DNA of 64,000 bases from Wallemia ichthyophaga EXF-994 (GCF_000400465.1 NW_008806287.1:268824-332823); one strand, 5' to 3'; shown: positions 29,419-42,121, numbered from the stretch's first letter. The notes: generated by a model from the letters alone, not told the origin. Numbers and translations: made by a program.

Positions 29419-29634
29419 GTGGGAGGCAGAAGAGGGGAGAAGAAAGAGAAAGACGATAAAAGAGAAAGATATTGTAAATTTCTATTTATGTGTAAAGTGT
29501 AAAGTGTAAAGCGTGCTGCGCGTTTGCATGTGTATCGTGAGAGTAGATTACAGTGTTATAGAGTATTTTAATGCAAAGGGTAGTTGATATAATATTCGAA
29601 TTTAGCATTTCCGTGCGAGCTGTGGAGTGTGGGG

Positions 29635-29874
29635 TTAGACAGGAAGCTGGGACAAGGCACGACAAACCTCCTGCTGAGTTAGATTGAGTGAAAATTGCTG
29701 TGGCTGATTGTTGGATACGATATCGAAACCCTTTCTACGTGGTGGCTGGGTGTGCTGCTTGTATGCATTAAGAAATGGGTTCAGCTTGGTTGACTTTGGA
29801 AGAAGACCACGACGAGGGAGCTGTGGGAGCTGTGGGAGTTGCTCTGAGTGGCAGTGGCTGGCTGTGGAGTTCAT
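29635..29874 (-). CDS. small hypothetical protein, 79 aa
   Basis: Single open frame from an ATG at 29874 to TAG at 29635. It is polar and basic, with a repeated QLPQLPQLP, then RRGLLPKSTKLNPFLNAYKQ and a C-terminal NLTQQEVCRALSQLPV. The window is tight between the RPB1 3' end and the divergent small gene at 29988. I do not recognise a family. The composition (balanced, no long runs) is compatible with a real gene, but a chance frame cannot be ruled out. Confidence 0.35.
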   Translation of the reverse strand: MNSTASHCHSEQLPQLPQLPRRGLLPKSTKLNPFLNAYKQHTQPPRRKGFDIVSNNQPQQFSLNLTQQEVCRALSQLPV

Positions 29875-29987
29875 ATTTATGTTATCTTGATCGTCGTGGA
29901 AATGTGGGGAATTAATTTAATTATGTCGACATATTCTCGTTGGGGATACGCAACCCAACGAAACGGTAAGATTGCACGAGAACACAA

Positions 29988-30282
29988 ATGAATTACAAAA
30001 GCGGAATGAAGAGAATTTTAAAGATAAACGGCCCAAATGATTTTAAGAAGGTGCTCCTGGTCTGTGAAAGTGCTCTCCATATACCAACCAACTCACTTCC
30101 CACAGAGACCACATATTACACAACACAGCCACCAGCAATCCCCAGACACAGCTAGCAATGAAATATACAAGCTACGTACCCGACTAGATGACATCTCCGC
30201 TAAGCTGGTCGAATTGAAGGTTATTCCATCTCTTTGTGTTGTGATACACTCTAACGCGCCATAGACAGGTGGCATTAACTGA
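29988..30282 (+). CDS. small hypothetical spliced protein, about 65 aa
   Basis: ATG at 29988 begins MNYKSGMKRILKINGPNDFK. A 54-bp GTGCTC...CACAG intron ends at 30104, giving RPHITQHSHQQSPDTASNEI followed by a short helix YKLRTRLDDISAKLVELK. A second intron with a CTAAC branch motif and TAG acceptor (about 30220-30264) leads to TGGIN and TGA at 30280-30282. The well-formed donor, branch and acceptor argue for a gene, but no family is recognised, and the first donor (GTGCTC) is poor. It is divergent from the 79-residue ORF, 113 bp between starts. Confidence 0.35.
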
Positions 30283-30411
30283 TTGTGTATTTGAGTATTT
30301 GTTTATTTTCATTTGTATTCATCTCTGTTCATCTCCTATCTCCCACCTTACATCTCCCACACCGCTTACCGCCACTCTCCCGCTCACCACGATCATCCTA
30401 TTTGATACCCA

Positions 30412-33400
30412 ATGGAAACGACTAATTCGCCTGATAATCCCAGTCTATCATTCTTGAATGCCTCAACGACGCTACTACCGCACAGATTCGCTCAATCCGT
30501 CACGGCGATATCGCTATCAACCAAATTCAGCCTACGCACCGCAGCATTCCTAATAGATTTATTCCTGCACGGCTTTAGAAGCACGACGACGAGCTCTATC
30601 GATATCGCACGCAGAGCAACCATCTCCGCCATCAATTCCGCCCTCCGAACTTACGATCCAACTACCGGTGACATAGATCTCGAGCATCTGTCACTCTCAA
30701 CAGGCTTAGCTGCCTTAGGCATATCTTGCACGTCCTCCTCTAACCCTGATCAAGTCCACAGGAAGCTCCTAGAAGGCTACACTGGCTTGGGTGCGTTGTC
30801 TCGCTCTTATTACAATGTCTCACCTCCATTAGGCGTTTATCTCGTTCACCACTCTTTCACTCTCGCTGAGCTTTTCGCCCACGCTGGCTTCTACCTCACC
30901 CAGAAAACTCTAAAGACTTCCTTCTCCCTCGCCGAAGAAAGCGTTTCAGTTTTTGATGGCATCTTCGGCTCCAACGAGACTAGCCGCGCTTTGTCTGCCA
31001 TTATCAGCTTCATGGGAAAGCAGAACGAGGCTCCGAAGCATATGTCCTACTTGAGCTGGATCGTCGCTCTCACAAAGGCCTTCACTGCGTTTGCTTGTCT
31101 CCAGAGCGCAACACAGAAGCGGATTCTCGAAAGCCAGAACATGAAAGTCGTGTGGGATTGCGTTGTGGTCAATAGATCCTTCAGCGAGGTTAACTCTAAG
31201 AAGAAAAAGTCAATCGGCGATACACTCGCTAGTTTAGCCACCATGCTTGAGTCTTATAGATACAAGAACTTGTCCAGGAATTCTTCTGCTGCCTCTCCAG
31301 GCGACCGGTCGCCTGGAGAGCATCAACGTGAGCACGCACATCCACATGGAAAAAGCATGCATCACTCCATCTTGAAGAAGAAGAGTGGTAATCTCTTCTC
31401 GTCGCGTGAGGCGACGACTTCCACTGAATACCGCACGCGCAACCTCTCCCCCGATGAGCGCAACCAACTTATCAAAACCCTCACTGATCTGCTTGGAGAA
31501 GATGCGCACATTGATACACAGGAAACTAACGCATCTCAAGACACACATGCCCCTTGCGAGTGTGCGGAAAGTGACGAAATGATTAAGAAGACCATCTGGG
31601 AAATGATCACTGAGAATGAGGAGCAGATAGTCACAACAGAAATGCGCAGCGAGCTGGCACAGGCACAGGAACACGAGCAGATGCAGACACAAACACAGCA
31701 GCCACAGTCACTACACCCTCCCACGCCCCACTCCCACCAAACAAATACCATCCACTTTCCATCTATTTCGACCTTCTCCAAATCAGCACCCCAGACGCCT
31801 TACCAAGAAGATATGGATACAGACGACGGGCGCAGGGAGAGAGAAACTATGTCGTACTTCCCACACTACTCTAACTCGACCAGCTGCCTACCCGGACTCA
31901 GCACTGAAAGCCAGGAGTATTCCGTAGCGAGTGAGTCGTACGCAGATACGCTTAGCCACCCTGGTGAAAGCAGACAGCGTCTCCAGAATGTGCTGCGTAC
32001 AGTCACCACGCGTCTTACGCAGAAACACGTCGCGCGCAAGATTGAAATAAGCGGCAGGAAGAGAAGCGGGAGTGGGAGTGCTGTTATCAATCGCAAAACA
32101 TCCACACCGGAAATAAGTATGATGAGAATGACGAGCTCGGATAAAGGCGAGGGTAAGAAGAAAATGACGCTCCCACATACCCGCACAAAGTCTATCAGCA
32201 CACACACACATCCTAATCAATTATTACAGGGAGCGGAGAGTTTGTCGCTAGGTATTACAGACGGTCTCGCGCGGAATGGTTTTTCACAGAATGACCAGCC
32301 CCAAAATATACCATCGCCTCATACACCTAAACATAATATACCCCCACCCAGTACGCCTACACAGAAAATCCTCGCACCCCACACAACATCTCCCCAGAAA
32401 TCACCAGACGCACCACAAGCACCGCCGTCGTCGCCCGTGTGTGCACACACGCGTGGAAGCACCAATTTGAGCCCATCTGCTACAAATCTATCAACACTAC
32501 CACCGTCAGCCATACCGCCGACGCCAACACCACCAAAAGACGCTGTCGAATCGACCTCGGAAGGTGTTTACTGGCCGCGCGAGCATATTATCAAGAACAT
32601 CCACCGCTTTATGCGCTACTCCTCGGCAGCGTACGGCAAGTCATTTATGCGTATTCTTGGTATCGGCGGGGATGCGACAGCGGACCACACAGACACGTCT
32701 GCGCACCAGCAACACATCAACCACCACGCATTTGCATACCACAATAACATACCTATCGACGCAATTCTTCTATCGTCTTACACTAATCCCTATGATAATT
32801 TCAAGAAGGACAGCGGGAAGATCTACCCGCTGGTGCACTACATAGCGATTGACCACAGTGCGCAGTCGATTATCCTCACCTGTCGCGGCACGCTAGGGTT
32901 CCAGGACATACTAGTTGATCTAACGTGCAACTATGCGCATCTGGACTTAGATGCAGGATCTTATGACAAAGACGGCTACTATGCGATACACGAGGGAATG
33001 TTAAGCAGTGCTTATCGACTAGCACACTCTCATACGGTGCTCTCTACAATTCGTAGGGCGCTACTCGAGTATCCCCGCTATGGGTTGGTGCTCTGCGGAC
33101 ACAGTCTAGGCGGTGGAGCTGCAGCTGCGCTAGCTTTGCTATGGGGCACGCGATCGGATGTGTTCGCAACGCAGGCACGCAATAGAGGTATGTCATTTAA
33201 TGTGAAAGCGTCGACCACTTTCGTCACGGGATTTAAATCACTCTTGCCGGAAGGTCGCTCGCTTAGCTGCTACACTTACGGCACACCATGCGTATCCACT
33301 CCTGACCTCACAGCATATGCGCGAGGTCTTATCATTAGCGTCGTCAATAATAAGGATATTGTCCCCACACTCTCACTCGGTTTGCTGCACGATATGCGCA

Positions 33401-34200
33401 AGATGGCTATCATGTTGCATGAGGAAGAGGGCAACATTACGGATGAGATTATTGGCCGCGTGCTCGGGTTCAGAGGAGAGAACGGCTTACAGAGTGGCGA
33501 AAGTAATCGGCGTCGGAGTGATTCAAACGGAATTGAGGGTGCGCGGGGTGGGAGTGGCGATGTAATTGAAACACACCGCACAGATACAAACAGATACAAA
33601 CACACTCACCCGACTGACAAAGTAGATGAGATGGCAGAGGACCTAGGTACGCCAGCCGACACACTACGCACGATAACACACCAAGATGCAAAGGTGGGGC
33701 ACACCTCCAACGCTATCCTTAAACCTGGTTACGTAGATCCAGCGCTAGTTGCAACGACGCCGCAAGCCGACCAGGAGCTCAGCGACTGGCTCTGGAGTTT
33801 GAAGACAACGATCGGAGCTGACATGGATGCGGTGAAGCTGTATCCGCCGGGCGAAGTGAGTTAGATGGAGCGTCTTTAGCGGATTGTGTAAATCGGCTGA
33901 CGATGATTGCAGGTGTTTGTCGTAGAGAGGTCCACGTGTCTAGTGACGCTGGAGTGTGGCGGGGGCGAGAACGGTGAGGAGGAGGGTGAAGGTGAGCTTG
34001 GTACGGAACAACACACCCACTCTCACTCTCACGCCTCGCCCCAATATAAACAGGAAGCTCATCGCGTTATTTTGAGATACTGCCAGGATGTGGAAAAGAG
34101 GTTCAACGAGCCGTTCTTTAGCAAAAGCATGTTCACGGATCATAGCCCCGTCGAGTATGAACGTGCGACGCAGCTCTTGTTTGATGGGATAGCGGGGTGA
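30412..34200 (+). CDS. class 3 lipase, diacylglycerol lipase-like
   Basis: Exons 30412-33855 and 33913-34200 (57-bp intron) encode 1243 residues. The alpha/beta-hydrolase core is in the second half: LSSYTNPYDNFKKDSGKIYP, ILTCRGTLGFQDILVDLTC (oxyanion region) and the nucleophile elbow LCGHSLGGGAAAALALL near 33100. The family's Asp is likely in VVNNKDIVPTLSLG, and the catalytic His should be in the C-terminal part. The N-terminal ~350 residues are hydrophobic and helical, suited to membrane association. Between them a disordered ~450-residue Ser/Thr/Pro/Gln-rich region (31500-32550) probably carries phosphorylation sites. Related fungal proteins are described as sn1-specific DAG lipases acting on membrane lipids. 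Confidence 0.8.
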
Positions 34201-34631
34201 TGAAGATGGTGATAGCGATCGCGATGGTAATGATGATAACGTTAGCGATAGTAATGATAGCGATAGTAATAAAACCTAACAACGATAACAACGATAAACA
34301 TAACAAAGATAATAATACCAGCAACGACATTAACACTCCAGCATAACTACAGCATTTCTCGAGCACTTCACACACTTGTAACATTAGGCAATAGCTTATA
34401 TATCAATCTTTTTATATTGTTTGCGTATTTTCTCAGTTACAAAGAAATAAATCTATGAGAGTAAAAATGAAGTATTAAAGGTGTAGTGAGTAGTACTATA
34501 GAAGAGGGTGGTTGGGGGCAGTAGTATCGAGGTTAAGTAAGGGGAGAAACTGCGCCAAATATAAAGTTAACGATGCCGAGAGGTGAGAAGGTTGTAAAGG
34601 TTGTGAAGAATCGAGACAGCAAACCACCCAC
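34201..34631. repeat. low-complexity GATAGY/GATAAC-rich sequence after the lipase gene
   Basis: 34201-34345 is an imperfect repeat of GATAG(C/T), GTAATGAT and AACGATAAC units. The rest (to 34631) is AT-rich 3' sequence of the lipase and ERG5. No gene seen. Confidence 0.6.
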
Positions 34632-36276
34632 TCAAGCTATCGACTCACGCTTATTAAACTTAGCGACAAAGCCGTCTTTGGGGAAAATAGTGGCAATGAC
34701 TTCAACATTGTGAGATTGAGGAGTAACAATGTGTTCCCAGTCCATAAGGACGCTGGCAGACCCAATGAGAGCGGTCATATGCAAAACGGCGTATTCCTTC
34801 CCGAGGCAATGATGAGGACCATGTCCGAAAACGAGATAGTTAGCAGCAGCTTTTTCAGCATCGCTCGGATTACCATTAGCATCAGGAAGCCATCTTTCTG
34901 GCCTAAATGACTCAGGGTCGCCATACACTGCCGGATCATGAAGCGAGGGGTAGATACTAGGAATGAGCATAGTACCTTTAGGTACAGTGTAATCAGCGTT
35001 GATAGGGAAAGGTTTTTTAGTGAGATAAGGCACCATAATAACAGGAGGCTTGATACGAAGAGATTCCTTTATACAAGCGCGTGTATAAGTCATCTGGTCG
35101 ATCATATCGAGAGTAGTTGGTGAATCTACATCGCCACCACGGACACGATATTGCTCTTCACGTACCCGACCCAGTACCTCCGGATGATCAGCTAGTAATT
35201 GAAAGATGTAAACAACACCACTGGTCATGGCATCCTGAGAAGCGAATAGGAATGATAAGACAACCATAGCCATTTCGTTATCGGAGAATTCGCGCGCGCG
35301 TAACACTTTGCTTGAACCATCTGTATGAGCGTTGTTTTTAGCCTCGTGCATCGCCTTCGTCCAGTGGTCAAGCAAACACTCTGGCTCTGCATCATTGCTC
35401 ATGCGCTCCTTAGATTGAGCGGACGCATGCTCAAACCATTTAACAGCCACTTTGCGTGCTTTTATCGCTTTGTATACCTTAGTACCAGGCCAAGCGAAGG
35501 GGAAGTTGACCAGCTCGAGCGCGACGGTAATAAGCCAGTATTTGGCACTGATATCGTCTTGCGCATGCTGGGGAATGTATTCGCCACAAAAGACTTTTAA
35601 TGAGGTTTCCATGTTGAGATCGCGCATGGACATCATGTAGCTCTTGGGAGTGGCATCACGCGTCCACTTGTCAAAGTACTTGCGGTAGATGGACTCTTGA
35701 ATGGGGAGATAGCTGCTTAGTGCGCGGCGGGTGAATAATACGTTGAGGCCCTTGCGGTAGTCGGAATGCACCTTGCCGTTGAGGAAGACCCAGTTGTTAG
35801 GATCGAGAACCTTTTTGGCACTGGCTACGAGACACGGCTCGGCGTAGGAAGCGCTGCTGAATATTTTGCGACTGTACTCGTTCTTGGCAGCTTGGACGAT
35901 GAAGCTAGAGAGTGTGGATGTTAGACGGGGGGCGATACAATGAACTAGATAAACCAGACTAACATATTGAAAACAGAGACTGCAGATAAATCACCCAGCT
36001 TCCATCCAGACATGTAGTTCTCCAGACTAGGATTTAAACTGTCGGCGAAACGACCAATAATGGGAATAGACCAACTGGGACCCTGTAAAGGAGGTTAGCG
36101 GATATATCAACAAATTAGCACTCAAAACACACGGGCAAATGACCCTTTTTGTACTTGTAAATGGCCTGCTCGAGGATGAGCAGCGAGGCAGCAACGGCGA
36201 GAATGGCAGTAAGGAGAGGCTGGCTAGTGCGCTCAACGGGTTGAGCGTCGGTATAATAGCTTTGCGTTGAGTTCAT
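34632..36276 (-). CDS. ERG5: sterol C-22 desaturase (CYP61)
   Basis: Cytochrome P450 that introduces the C22 double bond in ergosterol synthesis in the ER. The ATG is at 36276. The N-terminal exon holds a membrane anchor (LLTAILAVAASLLILEQAIY) and KKGHLP, joined to GPSWSIPIIGRFADSLNPSL, typical of CYP61. A third exon begins FIVQAAKNEYSRKIF and runs to the stop at 34632. In the last exon are the I-helix LSFLFASQDAMTSG, the ExxR helix KESLRI, PERW and the heme loop FGHGPHHCLGKEYA with the Cys ligand. Two introns near 36085-36130 and 35905-35960. All key P450 residues are present, about 510 residues in total, normal for the family. Confidence 0.9.
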
Positions 36277-36780
36277 CCGTCGTTGTTGATGATATCGTTG
36301 TCGTTGTCGTTGTTGGTGAGTAAGATCGGATGAAATCAGGCCATTTCGGTTATGATGAAAATGGCGTTGAGAGTGTTTGTGGGAGTGCGCATGTGTGTGT
36401 AGTTTGTGTATGTGTGTGTCTTTATATACTCTGCTCTTACCAATATAACCAGCTAAAATTGTAGTAATGTCTTGGCTTACATAAAAATAACGCCAAAAAT
36501 TACGTGAAAATGATGAACATGTGTGTATATTTGAGTGTATTAGGTTTATTCAAAATGAAAATACCTCAATTTGATTAAGAATTTAATGGTGAAAGTTGGC
36601 ATATATTTTGATTACATGTGTGCAGGTGTGCATGTGTGCAGTTGTACATGTGAGCATACAAGATAGCTTGAATGTAAGCATAAGAATAGGAATAAACAGG
36701 TATAATAAAACAAATCAACGTATTCGCGAAGATGGGAGAGATGGAGAGATGGATGGATGGATGGATGTTGTCAGGAACTT
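36277..36780. other. intergenic region between ERG5 and the Ras gene
   Basis: Contains the ERG5 promoter (TATATA near 36424), TG-rich tracts at 36390-36420 and an ATGG tetranucleotide repeat at 36746-36768 in the Ras 3' UTR. No gene seen. Confidence 0.6.
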
Positions 36781-37512
36781 CTAAAGGATAGTACATCTTC
36801 GTCTACGTTGATTTCTTCTATAGGGCTGAGCAGGATGTTGATTAGTAGTACCATTGACACTTTGTCTCTGCCGCCTAATCTCTCTGACGACGTGAAAGAA
36901 AGCTCTTTCAACATTAACGCAAGTTTTAGCAGAAGTTTCAATCATGGAGCATTGTAACTTCTTTGCCATGAGTTGAGCCTCTGATAGACTAACTTCACGC
37001 TCATAAACCTTGTCACACTTATTTCCAACAAGCATCAGTGGTATGTCATCACTCTCCTTAACACGAGTGATAAGATTACGGAATTTATCGATTCTATCGA
37101 AAGTGGAACGTGAAGCAATTGAGTAGACGAGTAAGAAACCTTCGCCTTCTCTAATCCATTGATCGCGTAGAGCAGTATACTCCTCTTGACCGGCTGTATC
37201 AAGAACTTCAAGTAAAGCAGGGCTATCATCTAAAACAACTTGCTTTCTGTAGCTGTCTTCGATGGTTGGATCGTAGGTTTCAACGAAGGAGTTCATGCAG
37301 AACTGGAACAAATTTAATTGGTGAATTAGAAAGTGCGCTTACTCACCTGTACAGTCAGCGCAGTTTTACCAACACCACCATCACCCAATACACTAAGTTT
37401 ACTGAGATGTGTTAGTAGTGGGCGGGCTCAAAACACTTCAACTAACTAAGGCGTGGCTTTTGACTGGTGTATTTGTTAATAGATGTAGATTACATTTAAA
37501 CATACTAACCAT
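36781..37512 (-). CDS. Ras family GTPase, RasB/Ras2 type, CaaX CTIL
   Basis: Four exons: 37512-37510 (only the ATG), 37463-37447 (17 nt), 37401-37347 and 37302-36781, total 198 residues. The spliced start reads MSKATPYKLSVLGDGGVGKT, a normal Ras beginning with P-loop GDGGVGKT. Also present are the switch I/effector loop YDPTIEDSY, DTAGQEEYTALRDQ in switch II, NKCD and TSAK for guanine binding. The C-terminus is very basic (RRNQRRRR) and ends CTIL, a CaaX box whose final Leu favours geranylgeranylation. The D in GDGG and RDQWIREGEGF match the RasB/Ras2 group of filamentous fungi rather than Ras1. The first two introns use GTTAGT donors. It is divergent from ARF1. Confidence 0.85.
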
Positions 37513-37746
37513 TTTCTGTGTGTTTGTATGTGTTAAGAGAGTAGCATCTTACACACAGAGCAAACCAACTAAAATTTAAATTTGAAAATAAAAAACACCA
37601 ATATGATCATATATACTGTATATTTAACAATATGAATTTATAAATCCGTTTAAATTACTCATTTTATATTTATATTTGAATAACTGAGCTGGCTTTTAGC
37701 TCGCGACGCAGCTCCTTTAGCTAAACCAAATTAAGTGTAATTGTGA

Positions 37747-38334
<588 letters not shown>

Positions 38335-38452
38335 TCCCCCTCTTTTCTTTTGATTATTTCATCATATCCTGGTATTTTCGGTGTGTTTTGTGTCTCGTGT
38401 ATCCCATGTGTTCCGCGTGTACCTCCCTACAAACCCCTCTTGATCCCCAACC

Positions 38453-40794
38453 ATGAAGACCTTTTCAAGAGAACAAGTTGCAAACGTGAGATAATCGTCA
38501 ATCACCTGTTTACCCCACTCACACTCCCACACAGCACAATTCCAAAGGAGATTGTTAGCCTGGCTTATAACCGGTAATACCCTTTCTCACGCTCTGTATT
38601 CAGTGTGGATCGTTATCGACAGCACCGTGTGTCCATCTCTTGCCATCTCCTAATATCTCCAATTCCCTTAGATCTACGACGTTTCCAAGTGGGCTGCATC
38701 TCACACGCCACCTACTCACCCACTCACTCCCGTACAGATTCATCAACATCCATCCAGGCGGCGCTTCCGTCTTCTTCGACGACGATATCGCTGGCCAAGA
38801 CGCTACTGAGCAATTTTTCAACCTCCATCGGTTCGTTCTCTTTGATTGTTATCTCACCCTCACCGTACCCAACCAGCCTCGATGTCCTCGAAAAACCTCA
38901 GTACAAGCGCCTTATCATTGGCCAAATTGAGAATGAGAAACCTGTTATTAAGTTCCCTCAACCAGGTGATCTTTCCGAGGGTGTGTCATGTGTCTTGGTG
39001 TTTCACATTCCATAACTCTTTTTACAGTACCATACGGCGAGCCAAGCTGGCTATCGCAAGCATATCACTCTCCATACTACAAGGAGGTGTGTCTGATTTC
39101 TACTAATCATATCACTTCACTCACCACCTTAACAGTCCCATAAAGCTCTGCAGAACTGGATGAGAAAGTTCGTAGACACTGTCATCACCCCTGACGCTCT
39201 TGCACGCGAAAAGGATGGCAAACGATGCTCTGATGGTGTTGTCGAGAAAATGGCGTGAGTTGGAAATTTTTCACGAAGTACTCCCTCACTTTTCACCATG
39301 CAGTCAATACGAAATCAATGCCATGCGTCTCGGCCCAGGTAAGCATCTTCACGGCCGCACCCTCGCAGAAGGCATCGTAAAGCCAGAGGAATTTGACTAT
39401 CTCCATGAACTTGTCATCAACCAGGAACTCGTCCGTCACGGCCAGCGTGGATATGGCGATGGTTTGCTCGCTGGTATGGTTATCGGTCTCCCACCTGTCC
39501 TCAATTTTGGAAGCGATGAGTTGAAGGCGTGAGTATCAGTTGAGCGGCAATAATCACGCACCCCTCACATATACTCCAGCCGCATTATCCCTCAGGTTCT
39601 CTCCGGCGAAAAGGTAAGACACGCCCCATTATTATATCATGTCTCACATCAACGTGATCAGTTCATCTCACTCGCCATCAGTGAGGCTTTCGCAGGCTCT
39701 GATGTCGCAAACCTGCGTACGACAGCAGTCAAATCTCAAGATGGCAAACATTGGATCATAAACGGTACCAAGAAGTGGATCACAAATGGCACCTTCTCCG
39801 ACTACTTCAGCGTAGGCTGCAAGACGGAGGGAGGTCTAACAATGATCCTCGTAGAGCGCACTGAGGGTGTATCTACGGAGCAAATTAAGACATCGTACTC
39901 TACTACCGCCGGAACAGCGTACATTACATTCGATGGTGAGGGTGGTGTTTTTGAGTGAATAACATAGAGCCCACTAAAACACTCAATAGATGTCAAAGTC
40001 CCTGTCGAAAACACTCTTGGTCCTGAAGACGGTGGGCTGCTCGTTATACTCTCCAATTTCAACCATGAGCGTTTTGTAATGGCGACTGCGTCGACGCGTT
40101 CGATCCGGTTCGTTGTTGAGGAGTGTTTCAAATGGGCCAACCAGCGTAAGGTGTTTGGCAAGACTCTCCTCGGCCAGCCAGTCATCCGCTACAAATTAGC
40201 AGGCATGGTCGCCAAAGCTGAATCCTTGCAAGCTTGGCTTGAGTATGTGGGCTATCAGATGACCAAGGTGGGTGGGGTTTGTTAATGTTGCTACTTTCGC
40301 TCATTAAACACCTCCTTATCGGCGCAGATGACGTACAAGGAGCAGTCGAAGCACCTCGCCGGTCCAATCGCGCTGCTCAAGATGCAGTGCACAAGGGTCG
40401 AGAATAGTGTTGCTGACGATGCTGTACAAGTGGGTTTGTCGGTGTCCGATGACCCAACCGTCTCACTCCCTCGCAGATCTTCGGCGGCAGAGCTATCACG
40501 CAGACAGGCATGGGACGCAATATTGAGATGTTCAACCGCACCTATAAATTTAACAGTGAGTGTGTACTCTATTAATAGCACCACACAATTAACAACACCC
40601 TTCCAGGCTTACTCGGTGGTTCTGAGGGTGAGAAGGAGTATTTACACACGCGCGATGCTGACGCGAGACAGAAATTTTGGGTGATCTTGGTATACGCCAG
40701 GCTATGAGACAGGTGCGTGTGCAGCAGTATCTTTCATGTCACTCATCTCACATCACTAATATCGCTACAGATGCCAAAGAGCGCACGTCTCTAG
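38453..40794 (+). CDS. cytochrome b5-acyl-CoA dehydrogenase fusion protein
   Basis: ATG at 38453 (MKTFSREQVAN). The first five exons make a cytochrome b5 domain: HNSKGDLWIVIDSTV, YDVSKWA, then FINIHPGGASVFFDDDIAGQ with the heme His in HPGG and the second His in NLHR. The remaining exons encode a full acyl-CoA dehydrogenase: FISLAISEAFAGSDVANLRT (FAD/substrate loop), WITNGTFSDYF, ERTEGVSTEQI, FKWANQRKVFGKTLLGQPVI and the C-terminal EILGDLGIRQAMRQ MPKSARL. There are at least ten introns of 40-60 bp. The last junction splits a Glu codon (g|aa) and needs a 75-bp intron from about 40627. This b5-ACAD arrangement is known in fungi. Substrate unknown; the b5 domain probably relays electrons. Confidence 0.85.
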
Positions 40795-41230
40795 CACCCC
40801 AGCACGCTAAACAATCTTGTATGTATAACTAATGATGATTGATACCTCGAGAAATATGAAGTTTTCAACTTTTGGATTGGTAAGACTGTAACTGATATTG
40901 AGGAGGAATGAATAGATAGAAATAGAAATAGAAATAAGGGATGATCATGTTACAAGGGAAGAAAATATTTTGCATCCCCTATAGCAAGACAAATCTGGGT
41001 TTTAGATATGTCGCACCCGCTCTGTTTGCACTCGTATGAGGTATTCCAAAAATCAGGAACGCACGTGAATTTTCAGCGGACAGTGCAGTCTGGAATTCTT
41101 CAGACCGAATTGCAGCTTTTTGATCAACCATCGTTTTCGAAGTAAAAGCAGGCTTTTAGCGAAGACATTCATCAAGTACCGACAACCTACACACATACAG
41201 ACAGACACGTATAAACACACTCATTTAGAA
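40795..41230. other. intergenic region between the b5-ACAD and AA9 genes
   Basis: No gene seen. It holds a short ATAGAA repeat (40914-40935) and the AA9 promoter. Transcription of the AA9 gene continues in the same direction. Confidence 0.6.
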
Positions 41231-42121
41231 ATGCTATCAAAACTCGCACTCGCTTCTCTCGCCGCTTACGCTAGCGCACACGGTATAGTGTCGCAGGTAA
41301 TGGTCGGTGGCCAGTGGTACAACGGAGCCAATTACGGCTCAACAAATGACAACTCCCCTGTACGCGGATTCCCTTACGACGGAGGGTATGTGCCATACTA
41401 CAACGTGAACACAGATGACATCGTTTGCGGTGCGAATGGCCACGGTTCTGTACCAGTAACAGCAACTGTCAATGCCGGCGACGACGTGAAGCTCCGCTGG
41501 CACGGTGACCGTGGTCCAACTGGGGACTACTGGGGCCACTACGAGGGTTCTGTAATGGACTACCTGATGCGCTGCGACGGTGATTGCAGCAACTTCCAGA
41601 CAAGCTACGGCAATGCGCGCGTGTACAAGATCTGGGAAGCTGGTCTCGACACATCTCAGCCACGCCCTGACCAAGGTTTCTGGCCATCTCGTCCTCAAGG
41701 TGATGGTTTGTGGGCAATGGATGACATGTCTCGTAACTGGGGATCATGGCACACAGTAACCATCCCAGCCACAACCGCACCAGGCCAGTACATGCTGCGT
41801 CACGAGCTTCTCGCTCTCCAGGCCGCATCGAACCTTGCAGGCACAGCTGAGACTCCAATCGGTGGTCCACAATACTACCCTGCTTGTGTCCAGCTCAATG
41901 TCGTCAACAATTCCGGCAACGTTGTCTACCCACCTGAAACTCCAGTCAGGGAAATCTACAGCACTGGTGACGCTCAGGTCAACATTTACACTCCTGCTCC
42001 TAACGGTATCGAACATTTCGATATCCCTGGTCCAAATGTTGTCAACACCTCCCCTTACAAGCGCTCCGCTCGTCGTGCTGATCGCCACGCACGTCGTGAG
42101 GCTTTCGGTAAGACTCACTAA
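41231..42121 (+). CDS. AA9 (former GH61) lytic polysaccharide monooxygenase
   Basis: Single exon, 296 residues. Signal peptide MLSKLALASLAAYASA is followed by the mature N-terminal His of HGIVSQ, the first ligand of the copper histidine brace. The second His is in WGHYEGSVMDYLMRCDGDCS, the family's conserved HxGPVxxYL region. The axial Tyr is in GGPQYYPACVQLNV. Cys pairs for disulfides are kept. No cellulose-binding module follows; the last 20 residues are basic with several dibasic pairs (KRSARR, RR) and end FGKTH. Function: oxidative cleavage of cellulose or other glucans outside the cell. Confidence 0.85.
   Translation: MLSKLALASLAAYASAHGIVSQVMVGGQWYNGANYGSTNDNSPVRGFPYDGGYVPYYNVNTDDIVCGANGHGSVPVTATVNAGDDVKLRWHGDRGPTGDYWGHYEGSVMDYLMRCDGDCSNFQTSYGNARVYKIWEAGLDTSQPRPDQGFWPSRPQGDGLWAMDDMSRNWGSWHTVTIPATTAPGQYMLRHELLALQAASNLAGTAETPIGGPQYYPACVQLNVVNNSGNVVYPPETPVREIYSTGDAQVNIYTPAPNGIEHFDIPGPNVVNTSPYKRSARRADRHARREAFGKTH

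Noticed and set aside
34201-34345. Small RNA gene or nitrogen-control GATA cluster
   Set aside because: The GATA-containing units are part of a low-complexity repeat at a 3' end, not a promoter.
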